Positions 11,117 through 22,154 of a stretch of DNA of 64,000 bases are shown here, in pieces. The DNA is from Zarea fungicola (lineage: Eukaryota; Ascomycota; Sordariomycetes; Hypocreales; Cordycipitaceae): contig FWCC01000138.1 in the NCBI GenBank assembly GCA_900169235.1, positions 46,018 through 110,017 of the forward strand, read 5' to 3'. The translations under genes and the position numbers were made by a program. Below the pieces are notes generated by a model. The model saw only the letters and a program-made list of their open reading frames with translations. It ran no database searches and had not been told where the DNA came from. Position 1 is the stretch's first letter. Every line of letters starts with the position of its first letter.

Positions 11117-12379
11117 ATGGGGCGACTTCGTGTGCTTATCTGTGGCGCTGGCGTTGCCGGTAATGGGCTAGCCTTCTGGCTCAGCAAGCTTGGGTACGAC
11201 GTGACCGTGGTTGAGCGCGCCCCTGAATTGCGCGTCACTGGTCTGCAACTTGACCTGCGTGGGCACGGCATCGATGTGATTAAACGCATGGGCCTGGAAA
11301 AAGCCATTCGGGCCAAATGCGTCCCAGAACGAGGCATGCAGTTTGTTGATACATATGGCCGGCGCTGGGGCTACTTCCCTGCCAACACGTCGGGAAAGGG
11401 AACTCAGAGCATGACGAGCGAGTTTGAGATTATGAGAGTAGACTTGTGCCAGGTTCTTTATGAAGGGGCGAAAGACAATGCCAAGTACATCTTTGGTGCC
11501 TCCATTGCCAGCTTCAGCGATGATGAGACTGGCCCAGTCAAGGTCCGTTTTACCAACGGCGACTGTGAAGAGTACGATCTTCTTTTCGGTGCCGACGGGC
11601 TCAACTCCCGAACACGCAGGATGATGCTTGGTCCGGATGCACCAGACGCGTTGCATCGTCTAACGGAGCACATTGCATACCTTCGTGTGCAGAGTGAGAT
11701 GCAAGAAGGGGAGGATTACACGGCTACAGCTTACATTGCCAACGGCCGCAGATTCATTTTCACTCGCAGGCACAACGCGCACCAGCTCCAAGTTTATCTC
11801 ACAGGCAGCAATATGGCTCGTCGTCTCCGCGATGTCCCATCCGGCGACATTGAGGCAGAGAAGCGCGCCTTTACAGATGAATTCCACGGTATGGGCTGGA
11901 AAGTGGACAAACTACTGCAACTGATGGAGGGGAGCGACGACTTTTACTGTGAGCGCGAGGGTTTTGTCAAACTCGACGCGTGGAGTCGCGGACGTGTGAC
12001 TCTAGTTGGGGACGCAGGATACTGCTCCTCCGTCAACGGGTTTGGCACCTCATGCGCCCTCATTGGTGCATACATCCTAGCGGGCGAGATAGCGCGACAT
12101 GCTGGGGATTCCACACAAGGCCAGGCGACGGTCAATAGGAATATACAAAAAGCTCTGGGGGAATATGAGCGAAAATTACGCCCGTTAATTACGAAGTTGC
12201 AGAAAGGATTAGGTGAGCCTAGCTGGTTTAATGAGATGGAAGTGAAGACGTGGCATGTGCGTGTATTGTATTGGATTGTATGGGTAATTTCTACATTGAG
12301 GATATACAAGTTCGTGGACTTGATGCCGGATCACGGCGCTGGTTGGGATCTGCCGGAATATCCGGAATTAAAATTATAG
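11117..12379 (+). CDS. FAD-dependent aromatic-type monooxygenase
   Basis: A single intronless exon of 420 residues. It has the three signatures of class A flavoprotein monooxygenases. A Rossmann GxGxxG (G10, G12, G15) binds the ADP part of FAD, followed by VVERAPELR, the ribose-binding acidic turn. A DG motif (GADGLNSRTR, D160-G161) and a GD motif (LVGDAGYCSS, G298-D299) contact FAD and NAD(P)H. The closest general type is the TetX/UbiH-like FAD-binding-3 group (PF01494), which hydroxylates aromatic or polyketide substrates. The C-terminus has a hydrophobic stretch near residues 380-400 that may lie on a membrane. The next gene downstream is an SDR reductase, compatible with a small tailoring set. 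Substrate unknown. Confidence 0.88.
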   Translation: MGRLRVLICGAGVAGNGLAFWLSKLGYDVTVVERAPELRVTGLQLDLRGHGIDVIKRMGLEKAIRAKCVPERGMQFVDTYGRRWGYFPANTSGKGTQSMTSEFEIMRVDLCQVLYEGAKDNAKYIFGASIASFSDDETGPVKVRFTNGDCEEYDLLFGADGLNSRTRRMMLGPDAPDALHRLTEHIAYLRVQSEMQEGEDYTATAYIANGRRFIFTRRHNAHQLQVYLTGSNMARRLRDVPSGDIEAEKRAFTDEFHGMGWKVDKLLQLMEGSDDFYCEREGFVKLDAWSRGRVTLVGDAGYCSSVNGFGTSCALIGAYILAGEIARHAGDSTQGQATVNRNIQKALGEYERKLRPLITKLQKGLGEPSWFNEMEVKTWHVRVLYWIVWVISTLRIYKFVDLMPDHGAGWDLPEYPELKL

Positions 12380-13625
12380 CGACTTCGGCGTCGTGGCATA
12401 GCCTAGTAGTTCCCATACTGTCTTCTCCCCTCCCTTATAGACAAATAATCACTTCACACTTATCAAGATAAATACAATACGGTCTTATTGCTGGAAACTA
12501 AGTTAGCTAGCCACTCTAGGCATTTGCAGTTTTCAGATCTGCAGCGGGACTCCCAAGCCTGCTTAATTAGGTTGCCACGCAGATGGAGCTCATATTTCCC
12601 TGTACGCACAGTGATGTGACGCGTCATGGCCTAGACATCAACTCAGTCAGTACACAGCTGCATGTCCTTTACCTGAATGGAAGGTGGATGTGAACTGTTT
12701 TCCCCTCTTTCATCAGGTTGGGGATTAGATTCTATAAAGTGCAATTGAAGGGAGAGGTACGTCTTTCCATTGCTGCCACAAGAATGAAGGGCGCCCCGTC
12801 GTCATTCCGCGGACTCAAAATCTTGCAGGCCTTGCATCGTGATAGGAGAAGCTACGGGAATGGGATCTAACTTTGACATGCCAAAAAAAAGAAGAAACAT
12901 GAGAGATTTAATTAAATGGGCTCAGCTGTTTGGAATCAAGCAATGGTGGCGGTCAAATGAAGACGAAATGAATGACGAGTTAGGGCCTAGTCTTGACTGT
13001 TGAGACGACAGCGCGTGCCCTTCCATTCAAGAACGCTTGATAGCTTTGACGGAGCTACCTAATCCGAATATTCCGTGATGAATATGAGAGTTTGATGTTA
13101 TTTGTAGCCTGTTCGAGATTGTAATGCTGATGGACTTAGGAAGTTGTACAGTCCGAGCTTTAAATCTTCCCCGCCACGTATCGCAAAGTTTTGGCAGTGG
13201 TCGAAGACATTGCCAGCGCTATACCCTGCAAGGTATTTGTTAATATCTGTAGTTTCGTGTGCAAGTGTCCACCACGATTTCCACATGGAGTACGGAGGTA
13301 CTGGAGTAGAGGTTGCAGATTGACCTTACCCTTCTGGGTATTTGCTAACTTACTCCTAGCTCCTAGCTTATTTGCTAGCCTACTTGTATCTCCGAGCTTA
13401 CAAGCTTATTTGTCCCCCATAGCTCCGTCCATAATCTTGAATACGCAGACGAGGATTTGTCATTTTCAATACAGGACTTCTCAGCTCGTATTAATGACAA
13501 GTGGCTCACAGCCAGGAGGAGAATCACTCTGCCATGAGTCACTGGTGTTTCTGCAAACTATAAATTAATACAGCTTTCCTTGATTTACCTGCTCGTTTCT
13601 CCTTGCATAGTCAATATAACTCAAC
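12380..13625. other. Intergenic, no gene recognised
   Basis: 1,246 bases with no supported gene. Around 13340-13410 there are short imperfect repeats of CTAGCTTATTTG type. A GGAGTACGGAGG motif occurs near 13286. Confidence 0.5.
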
Positions 13626-14788
13626 ATGGTAGACCCTGATACTGCGATACCAAGAGGCTCCCTTGTTCTCGTCACAGCCGCTAATGGCCACACGGGCAGC
13701 CACATTGTCATTGAGCTTTTGCGACTAGGTTTCCGCGTTCGTGGCACAGTTCGAAACCTATCGTCGGCTCAGTGGCTGCTTGACGATGAATTTGTGTCGC
13801 CGTTTGCTCGCAGTGGAACCCTGGAGATTGTCACTGCGGACAACAGCGTGCGTGGTTCCTTTGATGACGCTGTCAAGGGAGTTTCGGCCATTATCCATGT
13901 CTCCATCATCGGAGATTTAGTTGCAGACCCAAATATTGTTATTCCCGGCGCAACGGAAGCGGCGTTGAATATTGCCCGCTCCGCCGCCAAGGAGCCTCTT
14001 ATCCAGCGTTTTGTGTTCACATCTACCTTTCTCGCCGCCACCATGCCAATTCCGGGCGCGACGGATGTAATTACAAACCTGGATACATGGAATGATGCGG
14101 CCACCGAAATGGCTTGGGCTCCGCCTCCGTACGGGCCTGAGCGTGTGGTTCCAGCATACATTGCAGGCAAGGTAGCAGGCGAGAAGGCTCTTTGGAAATT
14201 TGTCGAGGATGAAAAACTGCCATGGGTGGTAAATTCAGTCAGCCCGGGTGTTATTCTGGGTGATATTCGATCAGAGCAGCATCTCCGCTCTTTCCCACCA
14301 CAGCTTCTGGAGCAGATATACTTGGGATCCTCAGCATTCGCACAAACAATGCCTGCTGGTAAGTAAAGCTGAATCTGCTCAGAATTTGTTTTTGTTTTTT
14401 TTTGTTTTGAATTCCGTCGATTATGAGACAAGTCGCGATGTATAGTTACCCTGCTAACCTGTATGTTCTAGGATACTACTCTCACGTCAGTGACTTGGCT
14501 GTCATTCATATCGCCGCTGCGATTGATCCCGGGGTAAAGGGCCGCCGTATCCAGGTTATTGCAAGGTCGTTTAATTGGGCGCAGTGTCTTGAGATTATGC
14601 GTAAAATCTACCCAAGCCGCAAGCTTATTGACAACTTTTTGCCTGACAATCCTCAGCTGGTCTATACCATTGAGAACAATATTGCACCCGAGTTGCTCAG
14701 AAAGTGGTCGGGACGTGACTGGATTGATCTGGAAACTGGTGTGAAAGAGATGATTACCTTTATTGTAAAGCATAAGAACTTGGAATAG
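13626..14788 (+). CDS. Extended short-chain dehydrogenase/reductase (DFR/GRE2-like)
   Basis: Exons 13626-14358 and 14472-14788 are joined through a 113-nt intron (GTAAGT...TTCTAG) and give 349 residues. The N-terminal VTAANGHTGSHIV is the TGxxGxxG nucleotide-binding loop of the atypical NAD(P)-dependent epimerase/dehydratase family. R43 follows beta2 and suggests NADP preference. Catalytic residues are FTST near 131-134 and the YxxxK pair Y178/K182. Related fungal enzymes are methylglyoxal, aldehyde and ketone reductases (GRE2-like) and dihydroflavonol-4-reductase homologues, often in secondary metabolism. With the monooxygenase 1.2 kb upstream on the same strand it may form a small redox pair. 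That link is inference. Confidence 0.87.
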
Positions 14789-15457
14789 ATGAGAGATTGG
14801 GTTTTGTACTTCAAAGCGCACAATGCCACGCTATCACTAAGTACGAGTATTGAGTATCGAAGCGGGCGAGATTTATTACAAATTTACAAATACGTTAGTT
14901 GATAATATCACTCATAACTGGACAAACTATGCCGAATTTAGCCTGCCACTAGCTCAACAAGCCTCGTACGCAGGTTTCGTTTACCACTTCATTGCATTTT
15001 CTCTGTGCCCTGGGAGCGGTGCTTTTTTTTTTTTTTTTTTGGAACAGCCAGGCTGTTGGCATATATCAACAAAGTAACTGAGAATCCTGACTACGATGTC
15101 AAAGGGGGCACTCATGGCATCTCAACCTTGTCAAATGTTGAGTCCACAGTTCATGTGCAAGTCACATTCCAGACAGTGCCTTCAATCACTCAAAAGCCGG
15201 GATCGGGATGACTAATATTCCGGTCAGTCAGTGACATCAACTCCAGGGTGGCAACGGCGGTGGCTGCTGACAGTGCCTCGAGTCATTACCAGTTTTACCT
15301 CCATGACCGTAGATTAATTAGGCACATGTCAAAAACGAACACTTCATGCGAAATTCCTCCGAGTCTCTTGCGGCCAGAAATGTTCTGGGACGAGCATACC
15401 GAACGGCCACGCCAATGCTCGGCGGTTGCGACCATACACCACGATGGTAAGCCAGAC
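14789..15457. other. Intergenic with an 18-bp poly(T) tract
   Basis: 669 bases. A run of 18 T lies at 15023-15040. In-frame ATGs upstream of 15458 (for example 15326) exist but add no recognisable domain. Otherwise nothing seen. Confidence 0.5.
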
Positions 15458-16479
15458 ATGGGTCCGCAGAGGCGAAAGGGCCGTAGTCCAGCGACAGTCC
15501 AGTTCATTCAGATTCAAACCCCTGGCAAAGCCACAAGTAGCAGTCTGAGCCTGATCCGCTCCCATGTCGCGAGACGTCAACGAACGCGCAAGTCAAAAAT
15601 AGCGACGACAAAAGTAGTCAGGCAAGATGACGAGGAGACCCCAGCGAGACACATTTCAGCCAAGACGGTCGCGCCACGAGCGACAGCCCACGGCCTGAAA
15701 GCACAACCAAGAACGCCCACCACTCTGGTTCCATACGGGACGGCCCTTCCTCCAAGTCCCAGTCAGCTCATTGGCAGCTCCAAGAATGATGCGCCGCATG
15801 TATTCGCGGGACGGTTTTCTGTGGATGAGCAGTTTCTTTTCGACTTCTGTACGATACCTTGACCTAGGGCTGGCTGCTGCTGCGGTTGCAAGAGTATCAT
15901 TACTAACCTTCACTATAGATTTTACATACGTCATCTCATACGGATACGAGCAATGCTATCGTACACAAGATGCCACAACATACCATAGGTTGATGCGAGA
16001 GGTATGGATTCCATACGTTTTGGCGGAGCCGTGTCTATTGTCAGCGATATTTCACGTCGCCTGCCGCAACTACCTCGTCGTTGCAAAACACCAAGATCAT
16101 AGTAACCGCTTTGAGATAAAAATGCTTGAATATCGCGCCAAGTGCTTGAACAACGCCAGCAAAGCCATTGAGTCCAAAGCTGCAGCTAGTGATACCATTA
16201 TTGCGCTGGCGTTGTTAATGGCGTCAGAGTCGGTCAGTGGAACCAAGCCCCTGAGTACATTTTACAACTAACAAGCCAACCGTGCAGTACTTTGATGGTG
16301 ACATTGCCTCGTTTGCTGCTCATGGTGGTGCTGTGGCTCGGATGGTGCGAAGTCGAGGTGGTGTCCAACAACTCGGCATTGGTGGCTTTCTTGGCAGGAT
16401 TGTTGGCTCATGTATATTTAATCCCTGCCATAACTTGGTGGCTGGTCCGATCGAGCTCATCGACTTCACGGATGGGTAA
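15458..16479 (+). CDS. Regulator-like protein lacking a zinc cluster, probably truncated
   Basis: Exons 15458-15848, 15919-16232 and 16288-16479 give 298 residues. The first intron has a perfect TACTAAC branch site. The order of parts matches fungal-specific transcription-factor-domain proteins without an N-terminal Zn2Cys6. There is a basic stretch, TVQFIQIQTPG then IRSHVARRQRTRKSK, followed by a Ser/Pro linker, a helical core with EQCYRTQDATT and WIPYVLAEPC, and a RMVRSRGGVQQLG segment. The protein stops at FTDG, well before the usual end of the family (commonly 400 residues or more), and no good continuation is seen downstream. It is either a truncated copy, a decaying gene, or one with a terminal exon I could not find. 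The start was set at the ATG before PQRRKGRSP. Confidence 0.55.
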
Positions 16480-16813
16480 ATAATATAGCAGTATAATAAT
16501 AAATTGAAGTAGTGCAAGAAGATAAAAGATTAACTCGGCGCCCTCGGCCCGCGGTTTCTCGGATTGCCATTGTCGCCAATTGATAGCTCCGCAGGTTTTT
16601 TTCTGCTGAATTGGTGCTTTTAGTCGAGTAGCATAATTAGCCGAACTCAACCACAAAACAATGTACCGTGTCCATTTACTTGGAGAATTGTCACCCAGGT
16701 TCAAAATAACAGGCACTACTGCGCGAGATCAGTCTTTTGGCTCCATTTTAGGGTCCGAAGTAACATCCAATCAACACCTACATGGGGCCTTATTATGGTA
16801 GCAGATACGCTGA
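16480..16813. other. Intergenic between convergent genes
   Basis: 334 bases, AT-rich just after the truncated regulator. It serves as the 3' flank of two convergent genes. Nothing else seen. Confidence 0.5.
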
Positions 16814-18626
16814 TTAACGAATGAACCTTGTTCTTGGCTTAAAAGCTCTCTTTCTAGAGCTTGTTGTCCATGGCGCACCGGGCCCGTTTTTGTTCACATC
16901 ATACGTCGTGTTAACCGGCACCACTTCCCACTGGACGGTGGCGTTCCCTTCACGGTATGTGCTCCCCGGCGTTCCGTGTGTGCGATAGCACTTGCCAGGT
17001 TTATGTTTTCCTGTAGCCACATCCCTTCCACCAATGACACGCTCAAACATTTCGAGCGCCGTAATGGGCTGGTAAAAAGGTACCTCATGGCCGCTCTGGT
17101 AAATACGGCTAAAAGAGAACTTGCCACTCTGTTTCACTTGCCCGTGAACTCGATCATCACTCGTCATAATGTCGACATAGCCAGCACTGGCCCACCCCGG
17201 GACGTTGACAAGTTCCGCAACCTTCTCTCCGCCCATCCAGTTGCAGTTGTAGTCGGCGTCACCGGCATACAAAGCAACGGTTACACCGCGGCGAACGAGA
17301 GCCGCAATGTCTTCCATTGTGTTGATTTCGCGGCCATCATCACCCGTACTTGAAAAGGCGTTGCCTACAATGGCTGAGCTATCCGAGTAATTTGCATACG
17401 CGCCGACGGCGGCCTGAACCTCTGCTTTGTTCAGGTATTCAACATAGAAGTTGTAGGGGAAAGGGTCCGGCGACAGCTCTCGGATATCATATTCATCGCG
17501 GTTAGGATATATGTCTAGAAAGGCCTCCACATTGTTTGCACAAAAGTTGTCAGCGTTGCCGCATGCAGTGTCATCGCCCTCCTTGGAGCAGTGCTGGCGC
17601 AGGCCGCTGAGACAACCGTCTGGCCCGTACACGTTGTTATACAACTGTTCTTGGATAGTTTCATTGTATGGTGAGTAGTCGTAGGTGTTGCCTGGGTAGA
17701 CTGTGAAGTTGTAGTAGGCTTGATACTGGATAATAGGATCGAACCTATTTCTCCTGTTAGCCTATTTACCTCTTTGCCTCCATACACTTCAGGCTTTTGG
17801 TAGAATATAGGGTATGTTTATACGCGACCTACCATCCATTACCAATCATCACACTTTGCAGATCAATTTTTTTTGTGCCAGGAATATTTGCCTTGTTTTG
17901 CTTCTCAAAATATTCGTTGAAAACTGGCCCGTAATGGCCCCCGTAGGACTCGGTCGCAAAGTTGAAGCCGTTATTTGAGTACTGGGGGAAAGCCCCCATG
18001 AACCCTTGCAAAGCCTTCCACATACCCGGCGCGGCTGTCAGCGTTGAATTGGCAAGAATTGCATAGTTTGGGTCAGAAAATGTGCCGCAGGTGCCATTGA
18101 CGCTGGGCGGGCAGGTATTGCTAGTCAGTACGTTGACATTGCCGTCGGCATCAAGGTACCCTGGTACTGTCTTGGAATAGGAAAAGCCTGTAGTGGTGGG
18201 CTGGTCAATGAACAGCATGTTGCTGACCTTGGAGTATGAGTATGGGTTGTTGTAGACGTTGCCGCTGTAGTCTATCCCGCAAGGCCCAAGTTCCTGAAAC
18301 AAGCCGATCATGGAGGATGAGCCGGGACCACCATTGATCCAAACCGTGAGCGGCGCTTCATGCGGGTTGACATCGCGCGATTCAAAAAACCAGAAAAAAA
18401 TATGCTCGTTTTTCTCAACGTCGGCATACCCCGAGAAGCTCTTGACGTTCGGGTCAAGCTCGCAGATGCCTGTGGGCACTTGCTTATAGCGCACAGGGAT
18501 GCCTGCGTAGCCAACGACTTTCGTCAAGTCCTTTGGTTCGCCAACAAATTGAGCAATGGCATTTCGCGCAAAAACTGCAGCCAGAAACAGGTTTGCAAAG
18601 CTAGACAGCATAGCTAAAGATCGCAT
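16814..18626 (-). CDS. Secreted serine carboxypeptidase, family S10
   Basis: Exons 18626-17833 and 17744-16814 (88-nt intron) give 574 residues. A signal peptide ends near AIAQF (residues 24-27). The fold of an alpha/beta-hydrolase peptidase is shown by WINGGPGSSS (oxyanion/substrate loop, about 96-105). The catalytic serine is in ATESYGGHY (S227), the aspartate in DADYNCNW (about D429) and the histidine in QSGHEVPFY (about H484). All three members of the triad are present. S10 enzymes remove C-terminal residues from peptides at acid pH, in the vacuole or outside the cell. Several N-x-S/T sites fit a secreted glycoprotein. A role in protein scavenging is likely, since peptidase and transporter genes follow downstream. 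Confidence 0.93.
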
Positions 18627-19096
18627 GTGTCCTCGACGACAAAGAAAGTGGAAGGACAGATGGAATAGAAATGTAAGACTCGAGGCACCAGCCAGCCTTT
18701 ATCCACCTCAGCTTTGCTTATCCGGAAACATAATGCCGTGATCGTGCCTCATCCCGGTCTCTGTACGCATTTTAGAACAAATCCACACATTCTGGGTGCA
18801 ATTTTGGGCCAGGCCTTGATCCGTGCCGCTATCTCCATGTCGATTCCTACCCAATAGGGCAGGTAGTTAGGAGCCTGGGATGCTGCTAGTCCGGGTATAG
18901 TACGCAAAGCGGTGGCACGCAAGCCAAATGTAACGCATCAATAACCACGCTGCGGCTGATGTAGGCACTTGGTTGTAGTTGTATGGAAGACGGTGTAGTG
19001 TACGAAGATTTGAGACAGCGTGTATATAGCATCATTTAACAGACTATTCTAGGAAGCATTCTTATCTAGTCGGCACTAGTAGAGGCTAAATGCCCC
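18627..19096. other. Intergenic, no gene recognised
   Basis: 470 bases holding the 5' region of the carboxypeptidase gene and the 3' flank of the MFS gene. Nothing else seen. Confidence 0.5.
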
Positions 19097-21050
19097 TCAC
19101 TGATTTTTACGGCCCTCTTTTGCTAACTGGTAGTAGCGCGGTGCTACAGCAATCCTAGCACGCTTGCCCCAAATAGCCAACGGTATAGCCAGGGCATTGA
19201 TGACAAGTCCCACCACTGCAGCAGTAATGAACATGTTTGTAAGTCCCATATGATGGCGCCACGCCTCAATCGCAAAGGGTCCTGCGATACTCAGAGCGTT
19301 TTGAAAGAAGACAACAGAGACGAAGGTATTGCCGACAAGCTAGATTTATAGAAAAATTAGTAAAATTCGCGATCTGGAAGTGGACAGACAGACGTACATC
19401 AGGAAAGGCGTCGATAACGATAGTAAAGAAAGTATCAGTGGCTGCACTATTTCCAAAGCCAAAGATCACTCTGCCAATACTTGGATAGATCCAATGCATT
19501 CCCTAAGCCCAAAATGTTAGCCCGATGACGTTATACGAATTCCGGACCACTGCCATACCTTGTCCGCTGTAAACCCATTCACGATCAACCCGATGAGCAT
19601 CGTAATGGCTGGGAGGGGCAGAAGATACAGACGCATCTCTGGCTCGAATAATCCATTGTTTCGTTTTGCAAACCATACCATTGCCCGATCGGTAAAGTAT
19701 CCGCCGTATACGGCACCGAGAACCGCCCCAATGCATAGGCCAGCAGACATGTACCCGACCTGAGCTGCATTGAAGTTGTATGGAGGACTGGAGAAGATAA
19801 TGGACGTGGTTGAAGATAAAACTGTGTAAAAGGTCTGTACTGAAGCTAGCTGCAGTGAAGCTAAAGCCACGTGTGGGAACCAAAATGTGTAAAACGGCAG
19901 CTTTGCAATGGCCCATAGCGACTCAGGTGTTGTTGTGAAAAAGCTCATTCGTTGCCGGTACGTTTTGGGAAGTGGAATTGTTCGTGCGTCGGCCTCAGAA
20001 GTGTGTGATCTTGTGTCGGGAGCTTTCCGTCCTACATTCGTCTCATCGTCTTTGCCTCCTTCATCGGCCGCGGCTGATGTATTTCGAGTATCGGCATCTC
20101 TTACAAATTTGGTTTCCTCCAGCGCGAAGACCATAATGACTGCGAGAACAGTGACAGTTGCGGCGAGGGTTTTGAAGCACGCCCTCCACCCAAGATGAAC
20201 AGCTTCTGCTCCAGCTGCCATTGGCACTAGGAAATTGCCAATCATGATTGTTGCCACGTAGATGCCGTTCGCCGTTGCTCGTTGATGAACATAGAATAAG
20301 TCGTTAATCTACCATGGACGTTAGCATTCACACTGTAATAAACAGTGGAAGGGTTTCTGTACACTCATTTCAATGGCTGTTTGACTGGTTGCCCCAGCAA
20401 GACCAAATATCAGCGCTGTTGTATACAGCTCTCCAGCTGTTTTCATGTATGCAGCCCACCAGGCTGTAGCAGCAATAACAGCCGTTGGCAGGACAAATGA
20501 TGAACGCCTTCCATACTTAATGGTAAAAGGGATGAATACAAGGCACCCGACAGCCAGACCAACGAGCGCAAATGACAATGAATTTGCCATTTCTTGATAT
20601 GACGCACCAATGTCCTTTCGCATCTGAGCCCAGAACACAGGCTGCATGGCGATACTATACTGCAGTCAGGGATCTGTTCAATCAGGCTCTGTCGTGTTCA
20701 ACAGATTCTGTACGTACGAAGTCGAGATGATGACAGACATGGCCGAGAGCTGGGCATAGTTGAGGCATTTTCGCCACATCGGCCACATCTATTCGTACGT
20801 TAGTCAAGGTGGCATCTAGATCGACGGAACGACATACGAGAGGATCGTTGGGGTCATCAGAGGGAGCTGGGCTCAGAACAATTTCTGCTTCAGTTCCATT
20901 GGCGGACTCATTCCCTAAAAAACAAGATATATTAGAGGACTTTTCCATTTATGTTACAACCCGCAGGGAGATCTTACTCGAGACAAGAATCACAGTGCCC
21001 GGTGGATAGCGCAGCTCATCCACTGGCGCATCAATGTTGGCGCTATTCAT
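19097..21050 (-). CDS. Major facilitator superfamily transporter (HOL1-like)
   Basis: Seven exons: 21050-20978, 20914-20838, 20788-20718, 20654-20363, 20308-19559, 19502-19398 and 19339-19097. They total 537 codons (536 residues). Introns are 49-63 nt with standard ends. The N-terminal DDPNDPL..W motif, the SINDLFYVHQRATANGIYV block after TM4-5, and the hydrophilic central loop rich in charged residues are characteristic of the fungal DHA1-type MFS group related to HOL1. Members move polyamines, organic cations, mycotoxins or drugs by proton exchange at the plasma membrane. The substrate cannot be read from sequence. It lies between S10 and S9 peptidase genes on the same strand, so export or uptake of small nitrogen compounds is one possibility. 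Confidence 0.88.
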
Positions 21051-22154
21051 GGTGAATCCAGAGAATTGATTAGAGTTAAATTTAAGCAAGTGATTGAGTT
21101 AATGAAGCACCTTGGCGTAAAGAATGAGCCATGCGTCTCTTCTGAGTTTTCCTTTCAGGAGAACTTGTCTATTTAATACAATTCATCGGTTACACCGGTA
21201 TCATGCGCCCGGAAAGCAAACATGCAGTAGCTTGCATTAGCTCTACAGCCGCGGCGGTCCGGTGCCCCAAAACTGTATGCTCTGCTACCCTCCTCTACTC
21301 TGAGGGGTTGCCTTTGTTACTAGTACCAAACAAGCTGTAGCTTCAACGTCTCTGGTGCGGGGAAGCGGAGCTTTTTGCAAGTATTCCGGACTATTGAAGC
21401 GCCACAGCCAACCCGAGACGATGAAATCGCCACTTGTGCAGTGAGCGGCAAAACCTTTAGCCGCAGGAGAAGTGTCACCTTCCGGCTGGTAATTATGGCA
21501 AGACAGGTGTTGAGTGAAAGGTACATTGGCTTTCCAGATGACCTACACAGTATGCAAATCACTACATGAGATTTACTTGCTGGTCGCATATTCTGTTCTA
21601 GAATTGGCTCCTTGGAGCTATCGTTTCGTTATGGTTCGCTGTTATATGTTATTGGCCTTATGAACCAATTCAGTACACATTTGCCGGTTTCGATGTAGTG
21701 TGTTTGTGCGGATTCGGGTTTATGCGAATAGAAATTAATAAAAATATAAATACCCATGCAGGCAATCCGCATGCCGCGGGCCTTCGCATTCGGCGTCCGC
21801 GGCTCGAACGCCAACACATGTTGAGTTGTCCAAGTATCGCTATGGTGGCGAGGCGCCATTGTAGGAAGACCCATGTTTTACCTGATGATACAGAACGTTC
21901 CGCTGACGCGAGGCGTATATGGCCATTCGGGTCTAAGCATCTCATTATCTCATAATTGCGACTGTTGTGTCTAACTAGGGCATCGTAGATACGGCACAGT
22001 TGCTTCCCTCAAGATCCGCGCTGTGCCGCGGCCAGCAACAACACGTTATTTGTCGGACTCGGCAACTGGGATAGTGGATTAACATAGTATAAGACTCCAA
22101 AAGATGATATATACAACCCGAAAGTCAACTTTACACGTGGATTCTTCACCCGCG
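21051..22154. other. Intergenic, no gene recognised
   Basis: 1,104 bases with small unconvincing open frames only. No RNA or transposon features are visible. Confidence 0.5.

Noticed and set aside
13191..13568. 125-codon plus-strand open frame
   Set aside because: Low-complexity leucine/serine stretches from CTAGCTT repeats, and no homology recognised.
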